A stretch of DNA of 64,000 nt, from the NCBI RefSeq assembly GCF_016786355.1, contig NZ_JADWYX010000038.1, positions 1 through 64,000 on the forward strand, given 5' to 3'. This stretch comes from Frankia sp. AgB1.9 (GTDB taxonomy: Bacteria; Actinomycetota; Actinomycetes; Frankiales; Frankiaceae). Below are positions 42,322 to 51,207 of the stretch, piece after piece. A model generated the notes under the pieces. That model saw nothing but the letters and a program-made list of their open reading frames with translations. It was not told where the DNA came from and ran no database searches. The position numbers and the translations under genes are program-made. Position 1 is the stretch's first letter, and every line of letters starts with the position of its first letter.

Positions 42322-43320
42322 ATGGGCTTCGAAAAGCCTGGCATCGCACTGTCCTGCGGTTTACCGCCGGGGCCGGACTTCGCGGACCTCGCGGTGCTGG
42401 CCGAACAGCTCGGCTATGCCCGGGTCTGGATCTACGACTCGGCGCCGCTGTGGGAGGACCCCTTCGTCCACCTGGCTCTGGCCGCGCAGCGCACGACCCA
42501 GATCGGGCTGGGGACCGCCGTCCTGATTCCCCAGCAGCGCTCGGTCATGGCGATGGCCAGCGCGGTCGCGACCCTCGCCCGGATCTCCGAGGGCAGGTTC
42601 CTCGCCTGCTTCGGCACCGGCTTCACCGCCCGCCTCACCGTCGGCCAGCGCCCGATGACCCTCGACGCGCTCGGCGCCTACGTGACCGCGCTGCGCGCAC
42701 TGCTGGCCGGCGAGACGGCCGTCGTGGACGGGAAACCGGTCCGGATGCTGCACGCCGACGGCCTCGCGGCACAGCGCCCGATCGAGGTTCCGCTGTGGCT
42801 GAGCGTCTTCGGCCCCCGCGGCACGGCCCTGGCCACCGAGCTGGCCGACGGCGTGATCGGCCCACCCCACGCCACGCTGCCGACCGCGACCATCCTTTCC
42901 GGCACCGCGCTGGACCCGGGAGAGAGCCCCGGATCGGACCGCGTCCGCGAAGCCGTCGGGCCCTGGCGGATCGTCGACTGGCACAACGCCTACGCCCGCG
43001 GCGGCGCGGCAGCGGTCGACGCCATGCCCGGCGGCCAGGCCTGGCGCGAGGCACTCGAAGCGCTCGCTCCCGAGGAGGAACGCCACCTCCTCACGTTCGA
43101 AGGCCACGTAACCCACCTGACCGAACGTGACCGCGGCCTGCTCGACCACATCGACACCAGGATGATGATCGGCGACCCCGCGCGCATCGCGAAGAGCCTG
43201 ACGCGCCTCGGGACGGCCGGCTTCTCCGAGGTCATCTACACCCCGTCCGGGCCGGACATCGTTCGGGAACTGACCGCGTTCATGGTCGCCCAGCCAGCAC
43301 CGCTGCCGGCGACGGTCTGA
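42322..43320 (+). CDS. Luciferase-like (LLM) F420- or flavin-dependent oxidoreductase
   Basis: A 332-residue TIM-barrel enzyme from ATG 42322, with GGAAGGGA upstream. FADLAVLAEQLGYARVWIYDSA, QIGLGTAVLIPQQR and FLACFGTGFTARL are typical strands of F420-dependent LLM enzymes. It leads an operon of five more genes (two Rieske oxygenases, two small partners and a DUF1330-like protein). A double TetR operator lies upstream, shared in form with the operons at 7535 and 14634. It could reduce or oxidise the ring substrate before or after Rieske attack. Confidence 0.85.
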   Translation: MGFEKPGIALSCGLPPGPDFADLAVLAEQLGYARVWIYDSAPLWEDPFVHLALAAQRTTQIGLGTAVLIPQQRSVMAMASAVATLARISEGRFLACFGTGFTARLTVGQRPMTLDALGAYVTALRALLAGETAVVDGKPVRMLHADGLAAQRPIEVPLWLSVFGPRGTALATELADGVIGPPHATLPTATILSGTALDPGESPGSDRVREAVGPWRIVDWHNAYARGGAAAVDAMPGGQAWREALEALAPEEERHLLTFEGHVTHLTERDRGLLDHIDTRMMIGDPARIAKSLTRLGTAGFSEVIYTPSGPDIVRELTAFMVAQPAPLPATV

Positions 43321-43379
43321 CCTTCGACCCGCCGCGCGGCCGTCAAGGCTGTCGCCGACCTCGTAGAGGAGAGAAGCCC

Positions 43380-44645
43380 GTGCCCCATTTCGCCAAGCCC
43401 TCGGCGGGGAGCTGGACCCAGCATTACCCCGAGCTGGGAACGGCACCCGTGGACTACACCGACTCCGTCGACCCGGCCTTCTACGAGAAGGAGCGAGTCG
43501 CCATCTTCCGCCGCTCCTGGCTGAACGTCGGCCGGGTCGAGCAGGTCCCGCGCACGGGCAGCTACTTCACCAAGGAGCTGGCCGTCCTCGACACCTCGCT
43601 GATCGTGGTGAAGGGAGCGGACGGCACGATCCGCGCCTTCCACAACGTCTGCCGGCACCGGGGCAACAAGCTGGTCTGGAACGACTTCCCCGGTGAGGAG
43701 TCGTCCGGTGTGTGCCGGCAGTTCATCTGCAAGTACCACGCCTGGCGCTACGACCTGACCGGGAAGCTGACCTTCATCCAGCAGGAGGGCGAGTTCTTCG
43801 ACGTCGACAAGGAGCAGTACGGCCTCAAGGAGGTCCCCTGCGACGTCTGGGAAGGCTTCATCTTCATCAATCTGGAGCCCCAGGAAAGCCTGACCGAGTA
43901 CCTCGGTGACCTGGCGAAGGGCATCGAGGGGTACCCGTTCCACGAGATGACCTCGGTCTACACCTACAAGGCCGAGGTGGGCAGCAACTGGAAGCTGTTC
44001 ATCGACGCGTTCGCGGAGTTCTACCACGCCCCGGTGCTGCACCATAAGCAGGCGGTGAAGAACGAGGCCGAGAAGCTCGTCGGCTACGGGTTCGAGGCGC
44101 TGCACTACGAGCTGCGCAGCCCGCACTCGATGGTGTCCTCCTGGGGCGGCATGGCCCCGCCCAAGGACCCGTCCATGGTCAAGCCGATCGAGCGGGCACT
44201 GCGCAGCGGCCTGTTCGGCCCATGGGACCGGCCCCCGATCGACGGCCTGGACCCGCTGCCGCCCTCGATCAACCCGTCCCGGTCGCCGTCGTGGGGCACC
44301 GACTCGTTCGAGTTCTTCCCGAACTTCACGCTGCTGTTCTGGGCGCCCGGCTGGTACCTGACCTACAACTACTGGCCGACCGCGGTCGACCGCCACCAGT
44401 TCGAGGCGAACCTCTACTTCGTGCCCGCGAAGAGCGCCCGGGAGCGGCTGGCCCAGGAGCTGGCGACCGTCACGTTCAAGGAGTACGCGCTCCAGGACGG
44501 CAACACCCTGGAAGCGACGCAGTCGATGCTCGCGTCCCGCGTCGTCTCCGAGTTCCCGCTTTGCGACCAGGAAATCCTGCTCCGGCACCTGCACAAGGTC
44601 GTCGGTGACCGCGTCAAGGAGTACACCGATGCCGCTTCCCGCTGA
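43380..44645 (+). CDS. Rieske non-heme iron oxygenase alpha subunit A
   Basis: A 421-residue protein starting at GTG 43380 behind GAGGAGAG. The Rieske cluster ligands are Cys91-X-His93 in NVCRHRGNK and Cys117-X2-His120 in CKYHAWRYD. The catalytic-domain iron histidines lie in NWKLFIDAFAEFYHAPVLH (His216, His221), with a later acidic ligand. It is a ring-hydroxylating oxygenase or an O-demethylase-type relative. No beta subunit, ferredoxin or reductase gene is nearby. Its tail overlaps the next gene by 17 bases, so the small partner is coupled. The tandem copy at 44979 has identical ligand spacing. Confidence 0.9.
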   Translation: MPHFAKPSAGSWTQHYPELGTAPVDYTDSVDPAFYEKERVAIFRRSWLNVGRVEQVPRTGSYFTKELAVLDTSLIVVKGADGTIRAFHNVCRHRGNKLVWNDFPGEESSGVCRQFICKYHAWRYDLTGKLTFIQQEGEFFDVDKEQYGLKEVPCDVWEGFIFINLEPQESLTEYLGDLAKGIEGYPFHEMTSVYTYKAEVGSNWKLFIDAFAEFYHAPVLHHKQAVKNEAEKLVGYGFEALHYELRSPHSMVSSWGGMAPPKDPSMVKPIERALRSGLFGPWDRPPIDGLDPLPPSINPSRSPSWGTDSFEFFPNFTLLFWAPGWYLTYNYWPTAVDRHQFEANLYFVPAKSARERLAQELATVTFKEYALQDGNTLEATQSMLASRVVSEFPLCDQEILLRHLHKVVGDRVKEYTDAASR

Positions 44646-44952
44646 GTTCTCCGACCTGGAGCCGTACCTGGACTGGGCGCTGCCCACCGAGTCCGAGCGC
44701 TACGCCCGCCGGCTGGCCACCTCCCTGGAGGACATGCAGACCTTCTACGACGCGGCGTTCGCCCGTCTGGAGGAGGCGATCGTCTACTGCGACAAGCACC
44801 CGTACGACGACCTGCCCGAGGACGTCCGCACGCTGCTGCAGCTCATGCAGTCGCTGGTCATGGTCTCGTTCCCGGTCGAGGTCTGGAAGCAGGCCCGGGT
44901 GCCCGACAGCGGCGCCGCGTACCTGACCGTCACCGCCGAGCCGGTGGTCTGA
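44629..44952 (+). CDS. Small Rieske-associated protein A, unknown family
   Basis: A 107-residue protein. The ATG at 44629 follows AAGGAG and lies inside the end of the Rieske gene. I do not recognise the family. It is homologous to the 111-residue product at 46243, with shared ERYARR, YCDK and DDLP blocks and a C-terminal VE-W motif. It is predicted helical, with no signal peptide or cysteine ligands of a ferredoxin. The one-to-one pairing with a Rieske alpha subunit suggests a structural subunit, assembly factor or substrate carrier; a beta subunit of the usual cystatin-like fold is not visible. Confidence 0.75.
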   Translation: MPLPAEFSDLEPYLDWALPTESERYARRLATSLEDMQTFYDAAFARLEEAIVYCDKHPYDDLPEDVRTLLQLMQSLVMVSFPVEVWKQARVPDSGAAYLTVTAEPVV

Positions 44953-44978
44953 CCAGCCGAGATCGGAGGAGGTCCGCG

Positions 44979-46238
44979 ATGGCTCTGTATCCCAAGCCCG
45001 CCGAGGGAAGCTGGACCGAGCACTTTCCCGGAGTCGGGACGGGCGTGCTCTCCTACGAGGACTGCATCTCGCCCGAGTTCTACCAGGCCGAGAGTGAGGC
45101 GATCTTCAAGCGGGCCTGGCTGAACGTCGGGCGCGTCGAGGACGTGCCCCGCCCGGGCAGCTACTTCACGAAGGAGATCGAGGTCGCGGCGACCTCGCTC
45201 CTCGTGGTTCGGGACCTGACCGGCGAGGTAAGGGCGTTCCACAACGTCTGCCGCCACCGCGGCAACAAGCTGATGTGGAACGACTACCCCCGCGAGGAGA
45301 CCGCCGGCTCCTGCCGGGCGTTCACCTGCAAGTACCACGGCTGGCGTTACGACCTGACCGGGAAGCTCACCTTCGTCCAGCAGGAGGGTGAGTTCTTCGA
45401 CCTCGACAAGGCCGACTACGGACTGATCCCGGTGGCCTGCGAGGTCTGGGCGGGTTTCATCTTCATCAACCTGGCCAAGTATCCCGAGCCGCTCCAGGAT
45501 TTCCTGGGTTCGATGGTCACCGAGCTGACCGGGTATCCGTTCGACGCGCTGACCGAGCGGTACGACTTCACCGCCGACATCCGGTGCAACTGGAAGATCT
45601 TCCTGGACGCGTTCCAGGAGTACTACCACGTACCGGTCCTGCACTCCCAGGAGGCGACCCCCACGGCGCGGCCGAAGATGCCCGGGTTCGAGGCGCCGTA
45701 CTACAACCTCGACGGGCCGCACCGGATGGTCGCCACCTCGGGGGCGCCGCGCCGGCGCTGGCCCGCCGACTACCAGTACCCGATCGAGATCGCGACCCGC
45801 AGCGGGCTGTTCGGCCCGTGGAACGAGCCCGACCTCGGTGACGACCTGCCCGGCGTGAACCCCGGCGGGATCAAGGCCTGGCAGATGAGCAACTTCCAGA
45901 TCTTCCCGAACATGGAGATCCTGATCTGGCAGACCGGCTGGTACATGCTCTACCGCTACTGGCCGACGTCACACGAAAGCCACCGCTTCGAGGGCTCCCT
46001 GTTCTTCCCGCCCGCGAAGAATGCCAGCGACCGCGCCGCCCAGGAATGCGCCGTCGTCATGTTCAAGGAGTTCGCGCTCCAGGACGCCGGAATGCTCGTC
46101 GGCACCCAGCAGGGCCTCGCCTCGCGGGCCGTCCGCGACGACTTCCCGCTCAACGACCAGGAACTGCTGGTCCGCCACTTCCACAACTCGGTCGCCAGCT
46201 GGGTCGACGGCTACCAGCGTGAGAAGGCGGGAGTGTGA
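44979..46238 (+). CDS. Rieske non-heme iron oxygenase alpha subunit B
   Basis: A 419-residue protein from ATG 44979 after GGAGGAGG. It is a tandem paralog of the previous Rieske protein, with Rieske ligands at Cys91/His93 and Cys117/His120 (CKYHGWRYD). The iron site is NWKIFLDAFQEYYHVPVLH, and TRSGLFGPW is shared by both. Divergence is greatest around the middle of the catalytic domain (TARPKMPGFEAPYYN), where substrate contacts lie. The two may form a mixed complex or act on successive substrates. It is followed after four bases by its small partner. Confidence 0.9.
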   Translation: MALYPKPAEGSWTEHFPGVGTGVLSYEDCISPEFYQAESEAIFKRAWLNVGRVEDVPRPGSYFTKEIEVAATSLLVVRDLTGEVRAFHNVCRHRGNKLMWNDYPREETAGSCRAFTCKYHGWRYDLTGKLTFVQQEGEFFDLDKADYGLIPVACEVWAGFIFINLAKYPEPLQDFLGSMVTELTGYPFDALTERYDFTADIRCNWKIFLDAFQEYYHVPVLHSQEATPTARPKMPGFEAPYYNLDGPHRMVATSGAPRRRWPADYQYPIEIATRSGLFGPWNEPDLGDDLPGVNPGGIKAWQMSNFQIFPNMEILIWQTGWYMLYRYWPTSHESHRFEGSLFFPPAKNASDRAAQECAVVMFKEFALQDAGMLVGTQQGLASRAVRDDFPLNDQELLVRHFHNSVASWVDGYQREKAGV

Positions 46239-46242
46239 CGCG

Positions 46243-46578
46243 ATGACCGAGGCCGTTCTTCCCGCCGACTTCGCCGACCTGGAACCGTTCGCCGCGACCT
46301 GGTGCCTGGCGACCGAGCCGGAACGCTACGCGCGCCGTATGGCCAGCACCATGGCCGAGCTTGAGGCCTTCTACAACGCCGCGTTCCCGCGCGTCGCGGA
46401 CGCGCTCGGGTACTGCGACAAGTTCCCGCTCGACGATCTGCCCGACGACGCCCGGCATCTGCTGCAGCTCGTGCACTCGCTCATCATGGCCGCGATGTGC
46501 GTCGAGATCTGGCACCAGCCGAACGTCATCGACGGCGCCGACGCCGTACTCGACCGCGTCGCCGAACCACTGCCCTAA
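46243..46578 (+). CDS. Small Rieske-associated protein B, unknown family
   Basis: A 111-residue paralog of the product at 44629, starting at ATG 46243, four bases after the Rieske B stop. Shared residues include the N-terminal DLEP, the ERYARR core, AAF-R, YCDKFPLDDLP, LLQL-HSL and the final VE-W/AEPL. Residues 45-80 carry the best-kept motif. No known family is recognised. The repeated gene order (Rieske then small protein, twice) shows the pair was duplicated as a unit, so the small protein is functionally tied to the oxygenase. Confidence 0.75.
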   Translation: MTEAVLPADFADLEPFAATWCLATEPERYARRMASTMAELEAFYNAAFPRVADALGYCDKFPLDDLPDDARHLLQLVHSLIMAAMCVEIWHQPNVIDGADAVLDRVAEPLP

Positions 46579-46631
46579 CCACCTGCTCTAACCGCACAAC
46601 ATTCAGATATCAGGACACCGGAGGAACACGG

Positions 46632-46943
46632 ATGGCCAAGGGCTACGTCCTGCTCACGGAAGCCATCAAGGACCCGGCCGGCATGGAGGCCTACGGCCGG
46701 GCGTCGGCGCCGTCGATGATCGAAAGCGGTGCCAGGGTGCTCGCCGTCGACACGGAGCCCCAGCTGCTCGAAGGCACCTGGCACGGAAACCGGACCGTGC
46801 TCGTCGAGTTCGCGTCGGTCGAAGCCGCCCAGGCCTGGTACGACTCGGCCGGCTACGAGAAGGCGAAGCCCCTGCGGTGGGCCGCCGCCGACTGCAACGC
46901 CGTCATCCTCACCGGCTTCGAGATGCCGGCCCGACGCGGCTGA
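46632..46943 (+). CDS. DUF1330-like dimeric alpha/beta-barrel protein
   Basis: A 103-residue protein from ATG 46632 after GGAGG. KGYVLLTEAIKDPAGMEAYGRAS opens the typical DUF1330 ferredoxin-like fold, and VLVEFASVEAAQAWYDSAGYE closes it. Such small barrels occur in degradation operons, where they may act as isomerases, monooxygenases or helpers. It is the last gene of the luciferase-Rieske operon, 53 bases behind small protein B, with a palindromic repeat after it. Family typing is good; function open. Confidence 0.82.
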   Translation: MAKGYVLLTEAIKDPAGMEAYGRASAPSMIESGARVLAVDTEPQLLEGTWHGNRTVLVEFASVEAAQAWYDSAGYEKAKPLRWAAADCNAVILTGFEMPARRG

Positions 46944-46978
46944 CCCAGGCGGACCGAGAACGTTCCGACCCCCGAACG

Positions 46979-47053
46979 TGATCGCCGTTTTCGCCCTCGA
47001 ATGGTTGTGAAAAGAACCGATTCACGACCACCTGAGGGCGAAAACGGCGCTCA
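46979..47053. repeat. 75-bp dispersed palindromic repeat
   Basis: The left end TGATCGCCGTTTTCGCCC and right end GGGCGAAAACGGCGCTCA enclose TGGTTGTGA and TTCACGACCA arms. It lies in a convergent region between the DUF1330-like gene and the rhamnosidase, where the hairpin could also serve as a bidirectional terminator. Confidence 0.85.
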
Positions 47054-47114
47054 CTTCGCTGTAGGCGACCCGGACGCGCTGGCCGGAGCGCCCTGGGCGC
47101 CGATCGATGCGCCT

Positions 47115-49703
47115 TCAGGCCGTGTATTCGTGAGTTCCGGGGCCAACGACGTGTTCCGTGCCGTTCGGTAGCCGCACGTCGGCGGTGGTGTTCGGTGGAA
47201 GGGTCACCGTCAGCTGGATGTCCGTGCCGGTTCGGGTCCAGGCGCTCGCCACCGTGCCGTAGACGCTGGTGTACGTAGCTCGCGCGGACGTCAGGCTGCC
47301 GCCCGGCACCGGGGCGATGGTGAAGTGGTTCTCCCCGGTGACGCGCAGGCCGGCGACCGTGTCGAACAGCCACTGGCAGACGGCGCCGGGGGAGTAGTGG
47401 TTCCGGCTTTCCTTGCCCTCCCAGTCCTCCCAGACGGTCGTCGCGCCCGCCCTGACCTCGGCGAGCCAGCTCGGCGCGTCCTCGTTCTCCAGCATCCGGT
47501 AGGCGAGATCGGGGTGACCGGCCGCGGTGAGCGTCGGCAGCACGAACGGCGTCGACAGAAAACCGGTGTTGACGTGGAAGTCCCGGTTCTTCACCGCCTG
47601 CACGAGCCGGTCCTGCAGGCGGCGCCTCACGTCGCCGTCGGCGAGGCCCAGCGCGAGGGGGCGCACGAGCTTCGCCTGCCGGTCGGTGTCGAGAGTGCCG
47701 TCGCGCAGGAACTGGTGCGTGTAGGCCGCCTTCGCGCCCTGGGCGTACTCGGCGAACAGGTCCGCGTCCGCGGTCTCGCCGAGCACGGTCGCGATCTCGG
47801 CCAGGTGCGTCATCGTGTAGTGCAGATAGGCCGTCGCCTCTTCGGGCATCGGCGTGCGGCCGGGGGACGGATCGCGGAACTCGGCCGCCTCCAGCCAGTC
47901 GCCGAGGTGCACGCCCTTCTCGTACAGGTATTGCGCGTGCGGGTTGTCGGCGGCGGCCTCGGGGTCGATCGGGCCGGCGTTCGTGATCATGAACATCGCG
48001 TAGCGGCGCATCGCGTCGTAGCAGTCGTGCAGGATGCTCTCGTCGCCGTAGCGCTTCCAGTACCGGTAGGGGATGAGCACGACCGCGTCGGCCCACCCGA
48101 CGGAGCTGCCGGTGGTGTCATAGAGCATCGAGGCGCCGTTGTAGGGGATGACGGCCGACAGCTTCCCGTCGGCGAGCTGCCCGTCGCGGACATCCCGCAG
48201 CCATTTGCGGAAGAACGCGCCGACGTCCATCAGGTAGGCGGCCGTGTCGAAGAAGACCTGGGCGTCGCCGGTCCAGCCGAGACGCTCACGGGTCGGGCAG
48301 TCCGTGGGCACGTCGAGGAAGTTGCCCTTCATGCTCCACCGGGTGTTCTCCAGGAACCGGTTGATTCCCTCGTGCGAGGTGACGAACGTTCCGGTCTGCT
48401 CCATGGCGGAGTACACCGCGATCGCCCCGAAGTCCGCCGGGTCGAGGTCGAGGTCGGTCTCGACGAGGGCGTAGCGGAACCCGAAGACGGCGAAGCGGGT
48501 CACGTAGTGGTCGGTGCCGCCGCTGGCGGTGAAAACGATCTCCTGCTTGGGCGTGGGCTGCAGCTCGCCCTTGATCTCGCTCTCCTGGCCGGTGATGAGG
48601 AGGATCTCGACGTCGCGGCCGAACTCGTTCACGGGCTTGCGTAGCTGGAAGTTCCGCTGGGTGAACTCGCCGGTCTCGTCGAGGATCTCGCCCAGCCGCA
48701 GGGTGAGCCGCTGGCCCGCACGTCCCGAGACCGTGAAGGCGACGAACCCGGCCAGGTTCTGCCCGAAGTCGAGGACGCGCGCCCCGCTCGGGGTCGTCAG
48801 CAGTCGGGCGGGGAATCGCTCGTGCTCGGACGGCATGACGTTGTCGGCCGCGGTGGGGATCATCGCCTCGGTCGTGACCCGGGCCTGGCCTGAGTAGCTC
48901 GGCGAGAGCCTGGCGTCGTAGACCTCGCCGTCCTGCAGGTCGGCGAACCGCACCGGGCCGTCGTCGCTCCACCGGAACCGGTCATCGCTGCTGACGGTCT
49001 CCGTGGAGCCGTCCGGATACGTCAGCTCCAGCTGTACCAGCAGCTTGGTCTCGCGGCCGAACACGTGCGTGACCCCGAACGCGCCGAGCGACCCGCGATA
49101 CCAGCCGTCGGCGAGCCGCACCTCCAGCACGTTGTCCTCGCCGAGCAGGCTCGTCACGTCGAAGGTCTGGTAGTGCAGGCGGTGGCGGTAGTCGGTGGCA
49201 CCGGGAGCGAGACGGACCTCGCTGACCGGCTCGCCGTTCAGCGAGACCTCGTAGACGCCTGCCGCGGTGATGTACAGGCGGGCGGCCAGGACCGGCTCCC
49301 GTACGCGGAAGTCGCGACGGAAGTGGTCGACCGGGTAGCGAACGTCGCGTTCGGGCGTGTAGTCACCGGTGATCCACTCGGCCGTCCAGTCGGCCGGGTC
49401 GAGCAGTCCCAGCTCGAACCACGACTCGGCGGGCGGTCCCGCGACGTCGGCCTCGTCCCAGAGCACGACCGACCAGTCCACGCGATCGCGGCTGCCCAGC
49501 GGGACGCCCTCGTAGCGGACGTGGGTCATGCGTGACGAGGCGACCTTGCCGGTGTCCCACACCGTCTCGCCGCCGCGGCGCGCGACGACCTGGTAGGCCG
49601 TCTGCCGCAGGCCGCCGTCCGCGTTCCAGTAGAGGCGGGGCGCGGTGATCCCCAGGCCGAGCGGCTCGGTCAGGTACTCGGTGCGCAGCCGGATCGCTCT
49701 CAT
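47115..49703 (-). CDS. GH78 alpha-L-rhamnosidase, second copy
   Basis: An 862-residue intracellular enzyme from ATG 49703. Compared with the enzyme at 32980 it has an extra N-terminal fibronectin-like domain (IRLRTEYLTEPLGLGITAP, then LYWNADG), before the two beta-sandwiches (GVYEVSLNGEPVSEVRLAPG). The (alpha/alpha)6 barrel carries VPTDCPTRERLGWTGDAQVF near residue 467, the GH78 hallmark, and the end lacks the helical tail of the other enzyme. It should cleave rhamnosides with different aglycone or linkage preference. Two palindromic operators lie between it and the divergent PhyH-like gene. Confidence 0.9.
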   Translation of the reverse strand: MRAIRLRTEYLTEPLGLGITAPRLYWNADGGLRQTAYQVVARRGGETVWDTGKVASSRMTHVRYEGVPLGSRDRVDWSVVLWDEADVAGPPAESWFELGLLDPADWTAEWITGDYTPERDVRYPVDHFRRDFRVREPVLAARLYITAAGVYEVSLNGEPVSEVRLAPGATDYRHRLHYQTFDVTSLLGEDNVLEVRLADGWYRGSLGAFGVTHVFGRETKLLVQLELTYPDGSTETVSSDDRFRWSDDGPVRFADLQDGEVYDARLSPSYSGQARVTTEAMIPTAADNVMPSEHERFPARLLTTPSGARVLDFGQNLAGFVAFTVSGRAGQRLTLRLGEILDETGEFTQRNFQLRKPVNEFGRDVEILLITGQESEIKGELQPTPKQEIVFTASGGTDHYVTRFAVFGFRYALVETDLDLDPADFGAIAVYSAMEQTGTFVTSHEGINRFLENTRWSMKGNFLDVPTDCPTRERLGWTGDAQVFFDTAAYLMDVGAFFRKWLRDVRDGQLADGKLSAVIPYNGASMLYDTTGSSVGWADAVVLIPYRYWKRYGDESILHDCYDAMRRYAMFMITNAGPIDPEAAADNPHAQYLYEKGVHLGDWLEAAEFRDPSPGRTPMPEEATAYLHYTMTHLAEIATVLGETADADLFAEYAQGAKAAYTHQFLRDGTLDTDRQAKLVRPLALGLADGDVRRRLQDRLVQAVKNRDFHVNTGFLSTPFVLPTLTAAGHPDLAYRMLENEDAPSWLAEVRAGATTVWEDWEGKESRNHYSPGAVCQWLFDTVAGLRVTGENHFTIAPVPGGSLTSARATYTSVYGTVASAWTRTGTDIQLTVTLPPNTTADVRLPNGTEHVVGPGTHEYTA

Positions 49704-49788
49704 CGCCTGCCCTGTTCGTCGCTGGACGTCGGGCCGCTGACGGCCGACGGCGGTTTTCCCGTGGTCCTCGTGCGAAGATCCGGTTACA

Positions 49789-49804
49789 ACTAGCGCCCGC
49801 TAGT
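49789..49804. promoter_or_regulatory. ACTAG-type palindromic operator, best match
   Basis: ACTAGCGCCCGCTAGT matches 15 of 16 consensus bases; only one central base differs. It lies 86 bases before the second rhamnosidase gene and faces the divergent PhyH-like gene. Confidence 0.72.
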
Positions 49805-49829
49805 GTGACGGTGAAGCTACCAGCGGCTA

Positions 49830-49845
49830 GCTAGAGCGGGCAAGT
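49830..49845. promoter_or_regulatory. ACTAG-type operator, second in pair
   Basis: GCTAGAGCGGGCAAGT matches 12 of 16 consensus bases, 41 bases from the stronger site, suggesting cooperative binding over the divergent promoter. Confidence 0.55.
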
Positions 49846-49968
49846 TTCGTCGATCCACTGTTCCAGCAAGAGCGATGCATCTATATTGATGGAATCTGGC
49901 GAGGCGTTCCGGCGGGCCGCACGGCCGCCGCCGCACCGCCCGCCAGGCCCGAACGGAGGAGGTAGACC

Positions 49969-51186
49969 ATGTCGATCGCCCTGGACCGCCGGACCCGTCT
50001 CGACTCGGACCTGCGCAAGGTGGGGCTGGAGGATTTTCTCGCGGGCGAGTTCCCTGATCTTGTCGCACGCCACGGCGCCCTGGTGGCGCGCGGAATCGAG
50101 GCGTTCGGCGCGCCGCCGCTCGCCATCGAGACTGGTGCCGGTTCCTGGTCGTTCGCCGCCGGCGGCGGGACGCTGACCGTCTCGCCCGGGGTCGCGCCCG
50201 GCGCGCTCGTGGTGACGCTCGACGGGGACGCGTTATCCGACTGGTTGCAGAACCAGCGATCGTTCAACGCGATGATCACCGCCCGCGAGTTGCGTTATCG
50301 CGACGGCGGCGAGTGGGACGTGTCCGTCTGGGACTCCCTGTGGCTCACGCTGCTGGAGGGCTGGCCGGTCGTGGACGACGGGATCGAGTTCCTGGACCGC
50401 AACGGGGCGCCGCTGGACCTCGGCCGCGTGCTCACCCCGGACGACGACCCGGCGGACGTCGCGCACTTCCTGCGCGAGACCGGTTTCCTGCATCTGCGCG
50501 GCTGGCTGGACCCGGCCGACATGCGGAAGGTCTCGGACGAGATCGACCGCGCGCTCCCGGACTACCGCGAGGGTGACGGCCGGTCCTGGTGGGCGACCGT
50601 GGCCGACGGAACCCGTCGCTGCGTCCGGCTCCAGGAGTTCGTCGACAGGTCGCCGACGACCGCGGCGATCCTGAGCGGTGACCGCTGGGACCAGCTGCGC
50701 CGCACGTTGGCCGGCGACGACGACCTCGTCCGCAAGACTGGCGGCCGTGGCCTGGAGGCGCTGATCAAGCCTCGCGACGTCGTGGCCGGCGCGTCGGACG
50801 TGAGCTTCCACCGGGACTGCCATTTCGGCCGGCACGCCTACCAGTGTTCCGGCACCGTCGTGGGTATCGCTGTCACCGCCAGCGGCGAGGCGAACGGGCA
50901 GCTACGCGTCGTCGCGGGCTCCCACCGGGTGCTGATGCCCGTGGAGATCGCCAAGTCCAGGCCCTACCTGCCCGTCGTCGCCGTCCCGACCGAACCGGGA
51001 GATGTCACCGTGCACCTGAGCTGCACGCTGCACGAGTCGACCCCGCCGCTCCTTGAGGAACGCCGCGTCATGTACACCGGCTTCTCGCTCGCGCCGCGGG
51101 AGCCGGCCGCCGGCGGCAGCCAGGCGCTCTCCGAACTGCGCGAACGGGTGTCCCGACTTCTTCTCGAACAGGGCTCCCGGCCATGA
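49969..51186 (+). CDS. PhyH-like Fe(II)/2-oxoglutarate oxygenase with N-terminal extension
   Basis: A 405-residue protein from ATG 49969 after GGAGG. Residues about 1-165 are an additional domain (LDRRTRLDSDLRKVGLEDFL, then GGGTLTVSPG), unlike ordinary PhyH proteins, with a sterol-carrier-like look. The C-terminal part has the oxygenase features: HFLRETGFLHLRGWLDPADM, SFHRDCHFGRHAY with a HxD at about 281, and a distal His in LSCTLHESTPP. It lies 21 bases before an ABC exporter gene on the same strand, so they form an operon. Role open; hydroxylation of a lipid- or terpenoid-like molecule fits the extra domain. Confidence 0.8.
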   Translation: MSIALDRRTRLDSDLRKVGLEDFLAGEFPDLVARHGALVARGIEAFGAPPLAIETGAGSWSFAAGGGTLTVSPGVAPGALVVTLDGDALSDWLQNQRSFNAMITARELRYRDGGEWDVSVWDSLWLTLLEGWPVVDDGIEFLDRNGAPLDLGRVLTPDDDPADVAHFLRETGFLHLRGWLDPADMRKVSDEIDRALPDYREGDGRSWWATVADGTRRCVRLQEFVDRSPTTAAILSGDRWDQLRRTLAGDDDLVRKTGGRGLEALIKPRDVVAGASDVSFHRDCHFGRHAYQCSGTVVGIAVTASGEANGQLRVVAGSHRVLMPVEIAKSRPYLPVVAVPTEPGDVTVHLSCTLHESTPPLLEERRVMYTGFSLAPREPAAGGSQALSELRERVSRLLLEQGSRP

Positions 51187-51207
51187 CCGCGTCCCGCGAA
51201 AACGCCG

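Noticed and set aside
43380-46943. Small Rieske-associated proteins as classical beta subunits or ferredoxins
   Set aside because: They are too short (about 110 residues against about 160-180) and lack ferredoxin cysteine patterns and the beta-subunit fold pattern.
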